From Roseateles subflavus (lineage in GTDB: Bacteria > Pseudomonadota > Gammaproteobacteria > Burkholderiales > Burkholderiaceae_C): a stretch of DNA of 64,000 nt. Numbering within the stretch: position 1 is the first letter of the stretch; every line of letters starts with the position of its first letter. The notes beneath the pieces are model-generated. The model was not told the origin of the DNA and did not search any database. It worked only from the letters and a program-made list of their open reading frames with translations. The position numbers and the translations under genes are program-made. Where the stretch lies: positions 310,001-374,000 of the forward strand of contig NZ_JASVDS010000004.1 of assembly GCF_030285365.1 (NCBI RefSeq). Reading direction: 5' to 3'. This document shows positions 7,786-21,233 of this stretch, one piece after another.

Positions 7786-8739
7786 ATGAGTGAACTGCAC
7801 AAATTCCTGTTCGAGGGCCTGCCCGTTCGCGGCATGCTGGTGCGCCTGACCGGCAGCTGGAAGGAGCTGCTGGCCCGCCGCCCCGGCGACAAGGCCTATC
7901 CGCCGGCGGTGCGCAGCCTGCTGGGGCAGATGTCGGCCGCGGGCGTGCTGATGCAGTCCAACATCAAGTTCAATGGCGCGCTGGTGTTGCAGGTGCTGGG
8001 TGACGGGCCGGTGAAGCTGGCGGTGGTGGAGGTCCAGCCGGACCTGAGCTACCGAGCCACCGCCAAGGTGATCGGAGAGGTCGCCGACGACGCGCCGCTG
8101 GAGATGATGGTCAATGTGCTGGGCCAGGGCCGCTGCGCCATCACGCTGGACCCGAAGGACAAGATGCCAGGCATGCAGCCCTACCAGGGCGTGGTGCCGC
8201 TGCACGGGGACCAGCGCGAGCCGCTGCACAAGATCTCGGAGGCGCTGGAGCACTACATGCTGCAGTCCGAGCAGCTCGACACGCGCCTCATCCTCGCCGC
8301 CAATGACGAGATGGCCGCGGGGCTGCTGATCCAGCGCATGCCGGTCGAGGGCGAGGCCAATCTGGAAGGCCATCCGGGCCGTGGCGAGGCCATTGGCGAC
8401 CATGAGGACTTCAACCGCATCGCGATGCTGGCCGCGACGCTGACCAGCGAGGAGCTGCTGACGCTCGACGCCGAGACGATCCTGCGCCGCCTCTTCTGGG
8501 AGGAGGACATGCGCCGCTTCGAGCCTCTGCGTCCGCGCTTCGCCTGCACCTGCTCCCGCGAGCGCGTGGGCCAGATGCTGACCGGCCTGGGCCGCGAAGA
8601 GGTGGACAGCGTGATTGCGGAGCGTGGCGAGGTGGAGGTCGGCTGCGAGTTCTGCGGCGCCCAGTACCGTTTCGACGCCGTGGACGTCGGCGGACTCTTC
8701 GCACCGTCGAGCCTGGGCGGCAGCCAGACGCTGCAGTGA
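7786..8739 (+). CDS. hslO: Hsp33 redox-regulated molecular chaperone
   Basis: This 317-residue cytoplasmic holdase is activated by oxidation of its zinc centre. The four zinc-ligand cysteines are intact: C254 and C256 (ACTCS) plus C287 and C290 (GCEFCG), with the usual spacing. The start MSELHKFLFEG at 7786 is typical; an upstream ATG at 7678 lies in the preceding terminator and is rejected. The C-terminus runs a few residues past the redox switch (to ...GGSQTLQ), slightly longer than E. coli Hsp33. It is flanked upstream by a terminator, so it should have its own promoter in 7722-7785. Assignment is secure. Confidence 0.95.
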   Translation: MSELHKFLFEGLPVRGMLVRLTGSWKELLARRPGDKAYPPAVRSLLGQMSAAGVLMQSNIKFNGALVLQVLGDGPVKLAVVEVQPDLSYRATAKVIGEVADDAPLEMMVNVLGQGRCAITLDPKDKMPGMQPYQGVVPLHGDQREPLHKISEALEHYMLQSEQLDTRLILAANDEMAAGLLIQRMPVEGEANLEGHPGRGEAIGDHEDFNRIAMLAATLTSEELLTLDAETILRRLFWEEDMRRFEPLRPRFACTCSRERVGQMLTGLGREEVDSVIAERGEVEVGCEFCGAQYRFDAVDVGGLFAPSSLGGSQTLQ

Positions 8740-8862
8740 CGGGGCTGCCCCGGCGCCTCGTCGGGCAGGGAGTTCATCGTCCCCGCGCGCCTGCGGGCCG
8801 GCTGACATGACGGGTCCGATTGCCGGGCCGCGCCACGCTGGCCCTCGTGGCATGGCGCGTAG

Positions 8863-9187
8863 CTGAACGCCGTCGGCCGTTCCGCCCCTTCAGGAAGCGG
8901 CCGGGCTCTCTCGCGTTCAGCGCGGCGAGTCAGCGGGATAGGGCCGAGCGCCGGGCCGCCCCAAGCCGGCCCCCGTGACGGGGCGGGCGGCTGAATGCCG
9001 TCGGCCCAGCCGTCCCTCGCAGGAAGCGGCCGGACTCGCCCGCGTTCAGCGCGACGAGTCAGCGGGATAGGGCCGAGCGCCGGGCCGCCCCAAGCCGGCC
9101 CCCGTGACGGGGCGGGCGGCTGAATGCCGCCAGCCGTGCCGTCCCCTCGGGGGACCGACGGGGTTCGCCCGCGTTCAGCGCGGCGAG
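8863..9187. repeat. 128/129-bp tandem repeat, two full copies plus partial copies
   Basis: Unit 1 is 8863-8990 (128 bp) and unit 2 is 8991-9119 (129 bp). Their last 69 bases are identical apart from one substitution. A truncated third copy, 9120-9187, runs into the last codons of the 5'-nucleotidase gene (shared gcccgcgttcagcgcgg block, which contains the stop codon). A degraded copy at about 8804-8862 precedes unit 1. Each full unit contains the inverted repeat CCCCGTGACGGGG. This fills the 435-bp gap between hslO and the nucleotidase gene, and no gene is seen in it. Duplication of a gene-end/terminator segment is the simplest origin. Confidence 0.85.
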
Positions 9188-10962
9188 CCCGGGCGAGGGG
9201 CCAACACCTTCACCCGATCCCGCGCCGCCGGCATGAGACCGGGGTGCGCCTTCAGGTAGGCCACCAGGGCCTCATGGTCGACGGGCCCGCGTTGCAGGAT
9301 CTGCCCCTGCGCGAAGGCCGGGAAGCCGTCACCGCCTGTGGCCAGGAACATGTTCATTGCGACGCGGTAGCGGGTCTCCATGCCCAGCGGCTCACCCCGC
9401 AGCTTCATGCTGCCGGCGACCACGCGCTGGCCGATGGGCTGGGTGAGGTCATAGGTATAGCTCAGCGCTTCAGAGAGCTGCAGCGGACGGAACTTGGGCT
9501 GGCCGATCCACTGCTGTTCCAGCGCTTCCTTGATCTGCGCGCCGCTGAGGCTCGTCACGACGAGGTTGTTGTTGAAGGGCTGGGTCGTGTAGACCTGGCC
9601 GAAGCTCACCGTGCCATCGCCGAGATACGGCAGGCTGGAGCGGACACCGCCGATGTTGGTGATGGCGAATTCCGCGCCGCCGTCCTCGGGCGCCCGCATG
9701 GCCGCCCAGTGCGCGTCCGCCACGAGCTGGCCCATGGTGGTGGCGCCGGCGGCATTCTCTTCGCGGGTGAAGCTCGCGCCGATCCGGCCCACGGGCTGGT
9801 CAATGATGGCGGTGGCCTTGCTTTCGTAGGCCGCGATCAGGGCCGTCTGGCCGGCATCCTTGGTGTACTGGTCGTGGCGGACGATCCGGTTCTCGGCCAC
9901 GGCACTGCGCACGTCGCGGGTCTTGCGGTCCAGCTGCACGTCGATGGCGGTGACGATGGTGCCGTACTTGTCGCCGCTGGTGACGAGGCGGCCGTCGATG
10001 CGGCAGTTGTAGGCCCGGTGCGTATGCCCGCTCACGACGAGATCCACCGCGGGGTCCAGCTGCTTGACGATGTTGACGATGGGGCCGGAGATGCCCGGGC
10101 ACTCGTTGTAGTCGCCCACCGGGTAGCCGCCCTCATGGATCAGCACCACGATGGCCTCGACGCCGCGCGCCTTCAGCTGTGGCACCAGGCGGTTGATGGT
10201 CTCGGCCTCGTCGTCGAAGCGCAGGCCCTTGACGCTGCTGGGCACCACGATGCCCGGCGTGCCCTTGAGCGCAAGGCCGATGAAGGCCACCGGAATGCCC
10301 TCGAACTCGCGGATGGCATAAGCAGGGAACAGCGGCTGGCCGGTGGCCGTGTCGATAGTGCTGGCGGCAAGGTACTGGAAGCTGGCGCCCTTGAACGGCG
10401 CCGGGCCCTGGCAACCCTTCTCGGGATGGCAGCCACCCTGCTGACGGCGGCGCAGCTCGTCCACGCCGGCGTCGAACTCATGGTTGCCCACGCTGCTCAG
10501 GGCCAGGTCCATGGCCGACAGCGATTCGATGGCCGGCTCGTCATTGAACAGGGCCGACAGCAGCGGCGTGCCACCGACGAGGTCGCCTGCGGCCACGAAG
10601 ACGTGGTTGGCGTGCCCCTGGCGCGCCTGCGCGACGGCCGTGGCCAGGTACTCGGCGCCCCCCGCGTCCACATCGAGGTGCTCGCCGGGTTTCGTGGGAT
10701 GCTGGATGCGGATGCCACCCACCGGCGGCTTGAGGTTGCCGTGGAAGTCGTTGATGGCCAGGATGCGCACGGCCACGGTGCGGTCGGGGGCCGCGCTCAT
10801 GGCCGGCGTGGCGGGTGGCGTGGCGGGTGGCGTGGTGCTGCAAGCACTCAGCAGGCCGAGCGCAGCGGCCAGCGGCAGAGGCCGGCACCAGCGGCCAAGG
10901 ACGTCGTGGAGGCGGTGCGGGAAGGCGGACAACAGGGCGGACGGAGCAACGGTGGCGGTCAT
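9175..10962 (-). CDS. Lipoprotein bifunctional metallophosphatase/5'-nucleotidase
   Basis: This 595-residue UshA-family enzyme hydrolyses extracytoplasmic nucleotides. A lipobox (LGLLSAC, Cys near residue 41) follows a basic/hydrophobic signal and a Thr/Pro-rich spacer (ATPPATPPATP). The metallophosphatase domain shows ILAINDFHGNL, AAGDLVGG, SSVGNHEFDAG and VVSGHTHRAYN. The C-terminal substrate domain carries NIGGVRSSLP and ATGGDGFPAF. Its stop codon lies inside a tandem-repeat copy. It is the last gene after pnuC and the NadR-like kinase, 117 bp beyond the kinase. This suggests it may dephosphorylate NMN (or split NAD) to nicotinamide riboside for uptake. That substrate is inferred from context only. 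Confidence 0.88.
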   Translation of the reverse strand: MTATVAPSALLSAFPHRLHDVLGRWCRPLPLAAALGLLSACSTTPPATPPATPAMSAAPDRTVAVRILAINDFHGNLKPPVGGIRIQHPTKPGEHLDVDAGGAEYLATAVAQARQGHANHVFVAAGDLVGGTPLLSALFNDEPAIESLSAMDLALSSVGNHEFDAGVDELRRRQQGGCHPEKGCQGPAPFKGASFQYLAASTIDTATGQPLFPAYAIREFEGIPVAFIGLALKGTPGIVVPSSVKGLRFDDEAETINRLVPQLKARGVEAIVVLIHEGGYPVGDYNECPGISGPIVNIVKQLDPAVDLVVSGHTHRAYNCRIDGRLVTSGDKYGTIVTAIDVQLDRKTRDVRSAVAENRIVRHDQYTKDAGQTALIAAYESKATAIIDQPVGRIGASFTREENAAGATTMGQLVADAHWAAMRAPEDGGAEFAITNIGGVRSSLPYLGDGTVSFGQVYTTQPFNNNLVVTSLSGAQIKEALEQQWIGQPKFRPLQLSEALSYTYDLTQPIGQRVVAGSMKLRGEPLGMETRYRVAMNMFLATGGDGFPAFAQGQILQRGPVDHEALVAYLKAHPGLMPAARDRVKVLAPRPGSPR

Positions 10963-11079
10963 GACACGGCAAGGACGCTCAAGGCAGAAGAGGGAGGGCG
11001 GCCGTTCAGCCTCGCTGCGGCGAGAAAGCCAAACGTTTGCCCCGATCGCCGGCCAGTGTGCAGTCGCCGGGCGGGCGCG

Positions 11080-11808
11080 TCAAGGCACGCGGGGCGTTGC
11101 CGGCGGCAGGGCTGACTTCAGCGCATGCTCACACGCCGGGTCGTCGCAGAGCTCGCAGGTCCAGCGCGTGCTGCCGGGGAGTCGGGCCTGCCGGTCGAGC
11201 AGGCGGCTGAAGAGGCCGCCCGACGCGGGCTTGCCGACGGTGGACGGCGATGTCGGCGGCAGCGCAGCGGCGCGATCCTTGAGCAGCGGCGTGATCGCAT
11301 TCAAGGCCTGTTCCAGCCGCTGCGGACCTTGCCCCTGGACGACGACGAAGGCGTGGCCCCCCTCGCGCAGCCAGCGGCGCAGCAGCCGGTCCACGGGCGC
11401 CTGCGCGTGCGGACCGTCCCGCATGCCATCGGCCACCCAGGGCAGGTCCGTCGCCATCAGCAGGCTCAGGTGGTAGCGGCGATGGGCATGGTGGGCGGGG
11501 GCCGCCAGACTCGTGTCGGCGAAGAGGTATTCGCTGTAGAGGGCGGGCATCAGGCCGGTGGTGTCGGCGATCAGCACGTCATGGCCGACCGCCAGGGCGT
11601 CCGCCCGACGCTCCTGCTCCTCGACGATGGCGCGCTGCTCGTCCGCGCGGGGCGTGCGGCCCTCGCGATCACACCATTCGCGCAGGTACTCGTCCACCCG
11701 GGCGACGCGCAGTCCGGTGAGCACGGGCAGCGTCTCGTGCAGGGCCTGGGCGAGGGTGCTCTTGCCGGTGCTCTCGGCGCCGAGCAGGGCGATCCTCAGG
11801 GCGGTCAT
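11080..11808 (-). CDS. NadR-like ATP-binding protein (probable nicotinamide riboside kinase)
   Basis: This 242-residue P-loop protein has Walker A GAESTGKST at residues 10-18 and the NadR ribosylnicotinamide-kinase-like blocks VDEYLREWC, EQERRAD and LIADTTGLMPALYSEYLF. It lacks the DNA-binding and NMN-adenylyltransferase domains of full NadR. It starts 13 bp after the pnuC stop codon, so PnuC-imported nicotinamide riboside is the expected substrate. An unusual C-terminal extension contains C218-x2-C221-x4-C226-x-H228 (WTCELCDDPACEH), resembling a small metal site. The kinase role is inferred from family and context. Confidence 0.8.
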   Translation of the reverse strand: MTALRIALLGAESTGKSTLAQALHETLPVLTGLRVARVDEYLREWCDREGRTPRADEQRAIVEEQERRADALAVGHDVLIADTTGLMPALYSEYLFADTSLAAPAHHAHRRYHLSLLMATDLPWVADGMRDGPHAQAPVDRLLRRWLREGGHAFVVVQGQGPQRLEQALNAITPLLKDRAAALPPTSPSTVGKPASGGLFSRLLDRQARLPGSTRWTCELCDDPACEHALKSALPPATPRVP

Positions 11809-11821
11809 GGTGCGAACGAGC

Positions 11822-12460
11822 TCAGACCGCCGGCTGGGCGCGCAGCTCGCGCGACCATGCGCGCCAGCCGGCCACGGACATCGGGATGAAGCCGGCGTAG
11901 AGCAGCACCGTCAGCCAGTAGCCCTTGATGGCGAACAGGGCCACGGACACCACATTGACCACCACCCACACGCCCCAGTTCTCCTGGTACTTGCGACCCA
12001 GCAGGTACTGGCCGAGCAGGCTCGCCACCGTCGGGAAGGCATCCCAGTAAGGCAGGGTGGAGTCGGTGTAGTGCGCCAGGTAGAGCCCCAGCAGCGGCCA
12101 GGCCAAGAGGGTGACGCCCACGGCCAGCGCGAGGTGGTGCTGCCCCAGGCGGCGCACGTAAAGGGCCTCGCCCTCGCGGGTGCGCCCCCGCAGCCACTGC
12201 AGCCAGCCCCACAGCGCGAGCGCCGCGAACACCAGCTGCAGCGAGGCCTCGCCATACAGCTTGCCAGACCAGAACAGCACGAAATAGAGCAGCGAGCTCA
12301 CCAGCGCCAGCGGCCAGCCCAGCACCTGCACCCGCATATTGCAGATGACCATCCAGACGGCCAGCACGAAGGCCACCAGCTCCAGCCAGGTGATGGGGCT
12401 GCCGAAGGCCTCGAAGGCGGGCAGCAGCAGGGGGCTCAGCCAGGCGAGCAGGACATCCAT
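11822..12460 (-). CDS. pnuC: PnuC-family nicotinamide riboside transporter
   Basis: This 212-residue inner-membrane protein has about seven to eight helices. PnuC signatures include ITWLELVAFVLAVWMVICNMR, ALALWGWLQW and YQENWGVWVVVNVVSVALFAIKGYW. PnuC-type carriers facilitate nicotinamide riboside entry and rely on cytoplasmic phosphorylation to trap it. The kinase gene follows by 13 bp, which supports this substrate over the thiamine (PnuT) alternative; no thiamine riboswitch was noticed upstream. It begins 12 bp after ftsB and is probably co-transcribed from the ftsB side. Confidence 0.9.
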   Translation of the reverse strand: MDVLLAWLSPLLLPAFEAFGSPITWLELVAFVLAVWMVICNMRVQVLGWPLALVSSLLYFVLFWSGKLYGEASLQLVFAALALWGWLQWLRGRTREGEALYVRRLGQHHLALAVGVTLLAWPLLGLYLAHYTDSTLPYWDAFPTVASLLGQYLLGRKYQENWGVWVVVNVVSVALFAIKGYWLTVLLYAGFIPMSVAGWRAWSRELRAQPAV

Positions 12461-12472
12461 GGGAAGGGCAGA

Positions 12473-12742
12473 TCAGCGATGGACCTGGACGTAGATCTCG
12501 TCCGGGCGAACCATGCTCAGTTCGTAGCGGGCCTTTTCCTCGACCATTTCCAGGCCTTCACGCAGGTCGCGCAGCTCGGCCTGGATCAGCGCATTGCGCG
12601 CCTGGGCCTGCTCATTGGCCTGCTGCTGCTGGCGCAGCTCGGCGCGCAGCTGGACGCCGCGGGCCAGGCCCCCCTTGCCGAACCAGAGCTGGCCCTGGAT
12701 GGCGATGAGGAAGGCGGCAAGGATGAGCGCGAGGATTTTCAC
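12473..12742 (-). CDS. ftsB: Cell division protein FtsB
   Basis: This 89-residue bitopic divisome protein pairs with FtsL and FtsQ at the septum. It has a short cytoplasmic N-terminus, one membrane helix (ILALILAAFLIAIQGQLWFG), then a periplasmic coiled coil rich in Gln/Glu/Ala (LRAELRQQQQANEQAQ). I chose the GTG start at 12742 (VKILALIL). The in-frame ATG at 12793 is directly behind the T-run of the eno terminator and has no ribosome binding site. The position downstream of eno is the conserved proteobacterial arrangement. Confidence 0.88.
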   Translation of the reverse strand: MKILALILAAFLIAIQGQLWFGKGGLARGVQLRAELRQQQQANEQAQARNALIQAELRDLREGLEMVEEKARYELSMVRPDEIYVQVHR

Positions 12743-12794
12743 GAGGGCTGAGTTTAAGGCAGTCCGATGACGGCTCGTTTGCGGGATGTCCATG

Positions 12795-12827
12795 AAAAAG
12801 GCCCCGACACCCGGGGGTGGCAGGGCC
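12795..12827 (-). terminator. Rho-independent terminator of eno
   Basis: On the minus strand an 11-position stem (GGCCC..ACC / ..GGGGCC, one mismatch, one G-U) with a 6-base loop is followed by TTTTTC. It lies 37-69 bp after the eno stop, so ftsB-pnuC would depend on read-through or a promoter in the short gap. Confidence 0.78.
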
Positions 12828-12863
12828 TCGGAGGCCGGACCGTGGGGTCCGGACCACAGGGTC

Positions 12864-14188
<1,325 letters not shown>

Positions 14189-14260
14189 GTTCGGCGCGCA
14201 TGGTGCCAGCAAAAGGTTACGCGCGCTGAACAATCGAGAGGCACGGGGTGGGCGCGGTGC

Positions 14261-14551
14261 TCACACCCCGTCGACGATCAGCATGCGCATCACGCCGGCG
14301 TTCTCGCGCAGCGTCCGGGCATGCCGGTAGGTCTCGGAATCGTAGAAGGCGCGGGCGGTGGCGTGGTCCGCGAACTTCAGCAGCACCAGACGGGTGGGCT
14401 GCCAGTCGCCTTCCAGCACCTCGATGGCGCCGCCGCGCACGAGGACCTCGGCGCCATGCTCCTGCATGGCGCGGGTGCTCCATTCCCGGTACTTGGCCAT
14501 CTGCTCGGCATCGGTCACGGTGACGTCGGCAATCACGAAGGCGACGGGCAT
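14261..14551 (-). CDS. DUF1330 family small protein
   Basis: This 96-residue cytoplasmic protein of the DUF1330 dimeric alpha/beta-barrel (ferredoxin-like) family starts with the typical MPVAFVIADVTVTD. The conserved block WQPTRLVLLKFADHATARAFYDSETY is clear. The start at 14551 is preferred to the ATG six bases upstream because AAGG then lies 7 bases before it. Biochemical role is unknown for the family. It sits between kdsA (57 bp upstream) and eno in a probable operon, an arrangement that is common in Burkholderiales. Confidence 0.9.
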   Translation of the reverse strand: MPVAFVIADVTVTDAEQMAKYREWSTRAMQEHGAEVLVRGGAIEVLEGDWQPTRLVLLKFADHATARAFYDSETYRHARTLRENAGVMRMLIVDGV

Positions 14552-14608
14552 GGGCATCCTTGATAAGAAAGCGGCGCGGCCTGTGAAGGACGCGCCGGGA
14601 TCGTGGGG

Positions 14609-15466
14609 TCAGGCGGAGAAGTCGTTCTCCAGCAGGGGCTGGCTCTTGACCACGCGGTCCAGGGCCACGAGCTGCTCGAGCAGCGCCCGCATGCGATTCA
14701 GGGGGACGGCGTTGGGGCCGTCGGAGAAGGCCTCGGCCGGGCGCGGATGGGTCTCCATGAAGAGGCCCGCCACGCCCACACCGACGCCGGCCCGTGCCAG
14801 CACCGGCACCATCTCGCGGGCACCGCCGCTGGTGGCGCCCTGGCCGCCGGGCTTCTGCACCGAGTGGGTGACGTCGAACACCACCGGCGCGCCGGAGTTG
14901 CGCATCTCGGCGAGGCTGGTCATGTCGGCCACGAGGTTGTTGTAGCCGAAGCTGACGCCACGCTCGCAGGCCAGGAAGCGGTCTTCCGAGAGGCCGGCCT
15001 CGCGAGCGGCCTCGCGCGCCTTGTCGATGACGTTCTTCATGTCCCAGGGCGCGAGGAACTGCCCCTTCTTGATGTTCACCGGCTTGCCCGACTTGGCCAC
15101 CGCACGGATGAAGTCCGTCTGGCGGCACAGGAAGGCCGGCGTCTGCAGGACGTCCACCACGGCGGCCACGGGGGCGACCTGGGATTCGTCATGCACATCG
15201 GTCAGGATGGGCAGGCCCAGCTGGCGACGCACTTCGTCCAGGATCTTCAGGCCGGCGTCCATCCCGACACCGCGCTTGCTGGTGCCGGAGGAGCGGTTGG
15301 CCTTGTCGAAGGAGCCCTTGTAGATCAGGGGGATGCCCAGCGCCGAGCAGGCCTCCTTCAGCTGGCCGGCGACCTCGATGGAGAGCTCCTGGCTCTCGAT
15401 CGAGCAGGTGCCGGCGATCAGGAAGAAAGGCTTGTCGAGACCGACATCAAAGCCGCAGAGCTTCAT
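14609..15466 (-). CDS. kdsA: 3-deoxy-8-phosphooctulonate (KDO8P) synthase
   Basis: This 285-residue TIM-barrel enzyme condenses arabinose 5-phosphate and PEP to KDO 8-phosphate for the lipopolysaccharide inner core. Motifs are [11 protein letters not shown] (active site near residue 20), [43 protein letters not shown] and [12 protein letters not shown]. Length is typical. It starts 13 bp after the pyrG stop and is co-transcribed with it; PEP supply from the downstream eno gene makes metabolic sense. Assignment is secure. Confidence 0.97.
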   Translation of the reverse strand: MKLCGFDVGLDKPFFLIAGTCSIESQELSIEVAGQLKEACSALGIPLIYKGSFDKANRSSGTSKRGVGMDAGLKILDEVRRQLGLPILTDVHDESQVAPVAAVVDVLQTPAFLCRQTDFIRAVAKSGKPVNIKKGQFLAPWDMKNVIDKAREAAREAGLSEDRFLACERGVSFGYNNLVADMTSLAEMRNSGAPVVFDVTHSVQKPGGQGATSGGAREMVPVLARAGVGVGVAGLFMETHPRPAEAFSDGPNAVPLNRMRALLEQLVALDRVVKSQPLLENDFSA

Positions 15467-15479
15467 GGGCAGGATTCCT

Positions 15480-17168
<1,689 letters not shown>

Positions 17169-18056
17169 TTATAGCGAGGTCGCGCCGGGGGCAGCGGCCT
17201 CGGCTTCCAGACGATCCAGCAACTGCAGGACGAGGGCGGCTGTATCGTCGGGGCGCTCGAAGGGATAGAGGTGCCCGCCCTCCATCCAGTGGAAGTTGTG
17301 GCCGGCCAGGCGCTTGCTGGCTTCGGCTCCGGCCTGCCGCAGCTCTTCCGACTGCGTGCCGGCCACAAAGGCCAGCGGGCATCGGGGCGGATGGCGCCGC
17401 ACGATGCGGTCGAAGGTGTGCGGCAGCGTGTTGTAGATGCGGGTCTCGACCTCGCGGCGAAAGCCCAGCTCGACCCCGGGGCCATCCGGCCCGGTCACGT
17501 CGTCGAAGCCGCTCGCCACATAGTCGCGCAGCACCCGTTCGTCCCAGCGAGCGAACTTGTGCTTGCTGGCGAAATGCTCGAAGACGGCCTCCCGCGTGGG
17601 CCAGCGGTGGCGGCGCTGGCTGGAGATCTTGCCGGGGGACACGCGCTCGATCAGCCCGGTGAGCTTGGCCACATGAATGCTGTGCGCCTTCCAGCCGGAC
17701 ACCACGGGGGAGTCCAGCATCAGCAGGCCGCGGACGAGGTCCGGGCGCCGGCACGCCGCCAGCAGGCTCACGCCGCCGCCCAGGGAATGCCCGGCCATCA
17801 TGACCGGCCCGGGCGTCGCCATGCGCGGTCGCACCTCACGCTCGATGAAGTGGATCAGCTGGTCCCGCAGGTGGGGCCAGTTGCTGGTGACGGGATAGGC
17901 GGGGTCGTGGCCCAGCCGGGGGATGGCATGCACGGTCCAGCCGGCACGCTGCCAGGTCTCGAACAGCACCCGGTAGCAGCCCGACGGGAAGCCGTTGGCA
18001 TGCGAGAAGACGAGGTGGCGTTCGGCGGGCGTGGTGCCGGGCTGGGAGGCGGGCAT
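17169..18056 (-). CDS. Alpha/beta hydrolase
   Basis: This 295-residue cytoplasmic alpha/beta-fold hydrolase shows the oxyanion-side motif FSHANGFPSGCY near residue 18, the nucleophile elbow MAGHSLGGGVS (Ser near residue 89) and a C-terminal histidine in MEGGHLYPFERP. The substrate is unknown; esterase or lactonase activity is plausible. It begins 53 bp after mutS on the same strand and ends 45 bp before pyrG, so it could be the second gene of a mutS transcript. Confidence 0.85.
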   Translation of the reverse strand: MPASQPGTTPAERHLVFSHANGFPSGCYRVLFETWQRAGWTVHAIPRLGHDPAYPVTSNWPHLRDQLIHFIEREVRPRMATPGPVMMAGHSLGGGVSLLAACRRPDLVRGLLMLDSPVVSGWKAHSIHVAKLTGLIERVSPGKISSQRRHRWPTREAVFEHFASKHKFARWDERVLRDYVASGFDDVTGPDGPGVELGFRREVETRIYNTLPHTFDRIVRRHPPRCPLAFVAGTQSEELRQAGAEASKRLAGHNFHWMEGGHLYPFERPDDTAALVLQLLDRLEAEAAAPGATSL

Positions 18057-18109
18057 GGGGCAGGGTCTCGGGTCGGGGGCAAATGGGCAGGCGCCGGCGG
18101 AGGCGCCGC

Positions 18110-20749
<2,640 letters not shown>

Positions 20750-20919
20750 GTCGGCGTCGAAGAGTCGGTAGGAGGAGAGCGAGTCCGGCAGGGCTCACGG
20801 GGGACGCATCTTAGCGGCTGGCCGGCCGAATCTGCCGACGGGCAGGCCCTCTTCGGGCCCACCGGCGGGTTTGCCTCCTCTGTCCTGGCGATGCGCCGAG
20901 GTGAACGCGGCAAAAGTAC

Positions 20920-20948
20920 TTGAATACTGTATGCGTATACAGTATTCT
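20920..20948 (+). promoter_or_regulatory. LexA-box (SOS) promoter
   Basis: A sigma-70 promoter TTGAAT (20920-20925), 17-bp spacer, TATTCT (20943-20948) has a LexA site CTGT-N8-ACAG (20927-20942) filling the spacer. The site sits inside a 10-4-10 perfect inverted repeat (AATACTGTAT / ATACAGTATT, 20923-20946). Betaproteobacterial LexA uses this consensus. Occupancy would block RNA polymerase. The promoter fires rightward, about 75 bp before the small gene at 21028. Confidence 0.88.
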
Positions 20949-21027
20949 TGCGCCATCACGAAGTTCCGGCAGGCCCGCCACCCGGCGCCGCCTGCCACCT
21001 GGTCAAGCACGAAAGCGGGAGCAGCAG

Positions 21028-21183
21028 ATGGCAGCGGTCAAGCGCATGGGCGTGAAAGTGGGCATGAAGGTCAGCAGAGCGGTCGGCGGCAGCGTCGGGG
21101 TGCGCATGCAGGAGCCGGAATCCTGGATCCTCGGGATCGGCGGCTTGACTGTCCTCGGCCTGGCCTTCGGCGTGCTGGGCTGA
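21028..21183 (+). CDS. SOS-controlled small membrane protein of unknown function (51 aa)
   Basis: I do not recognise this protein. It has a basic N-terminal half (MAAVKRMGVKVGMKVSRAVG) and one C-terminal glycine-rich membrane helix (SWILGIGGLTVLGLAFGVLG). Six Arg/Lys before the helix and none after predict N-in topology. The ATG at 21028 has GGGAG six bases upstream (GGGAG-CAGCAG-ATG). A near-ideal LexA-regulated promoter lies 80-110 bp upstream with nothing else between, so the gene is probably DNA-damage induced. Known SOS membrane peptides include the toxin TisB and the division inhibitor SidA; this one shows no obvious sequence match to either by eye. It is monocistronic, converging on the pirin gene 50 bp downstream. 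Confidence 0.7.
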   Translation: MAAVKRMGVKVGMKVSRAVGGSVGVRMQEPESWILGIGGLTVLGLAFGVLG

Positions 21184-21233
21184 GCGGGCGGCCTTGATGC
21201 AGTGAGGCCGAGAGGCGAGGTGCAGCTCCCGGG

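Noticed and set aside
8740-9190. CRISPR array
   Set aside because: The repeats are 128/129 bp in direct tandem without unique spacers, and no cas gene is in the window.
11815-12470. PnuT thiamine transporter with riboswitch
   Set aside because: No TPP-riboswitch-like sequence was noticed upstream, and the adjacent NadR-like kinase favours nicotinamide riboside.
12743-12793. Longer FtsB with an ATG start at 12793
   Set aside because: The ATG directly follows the T-run of the eno terminator, has no ribosome binding site and would add 17 residues not typical of FtsB.
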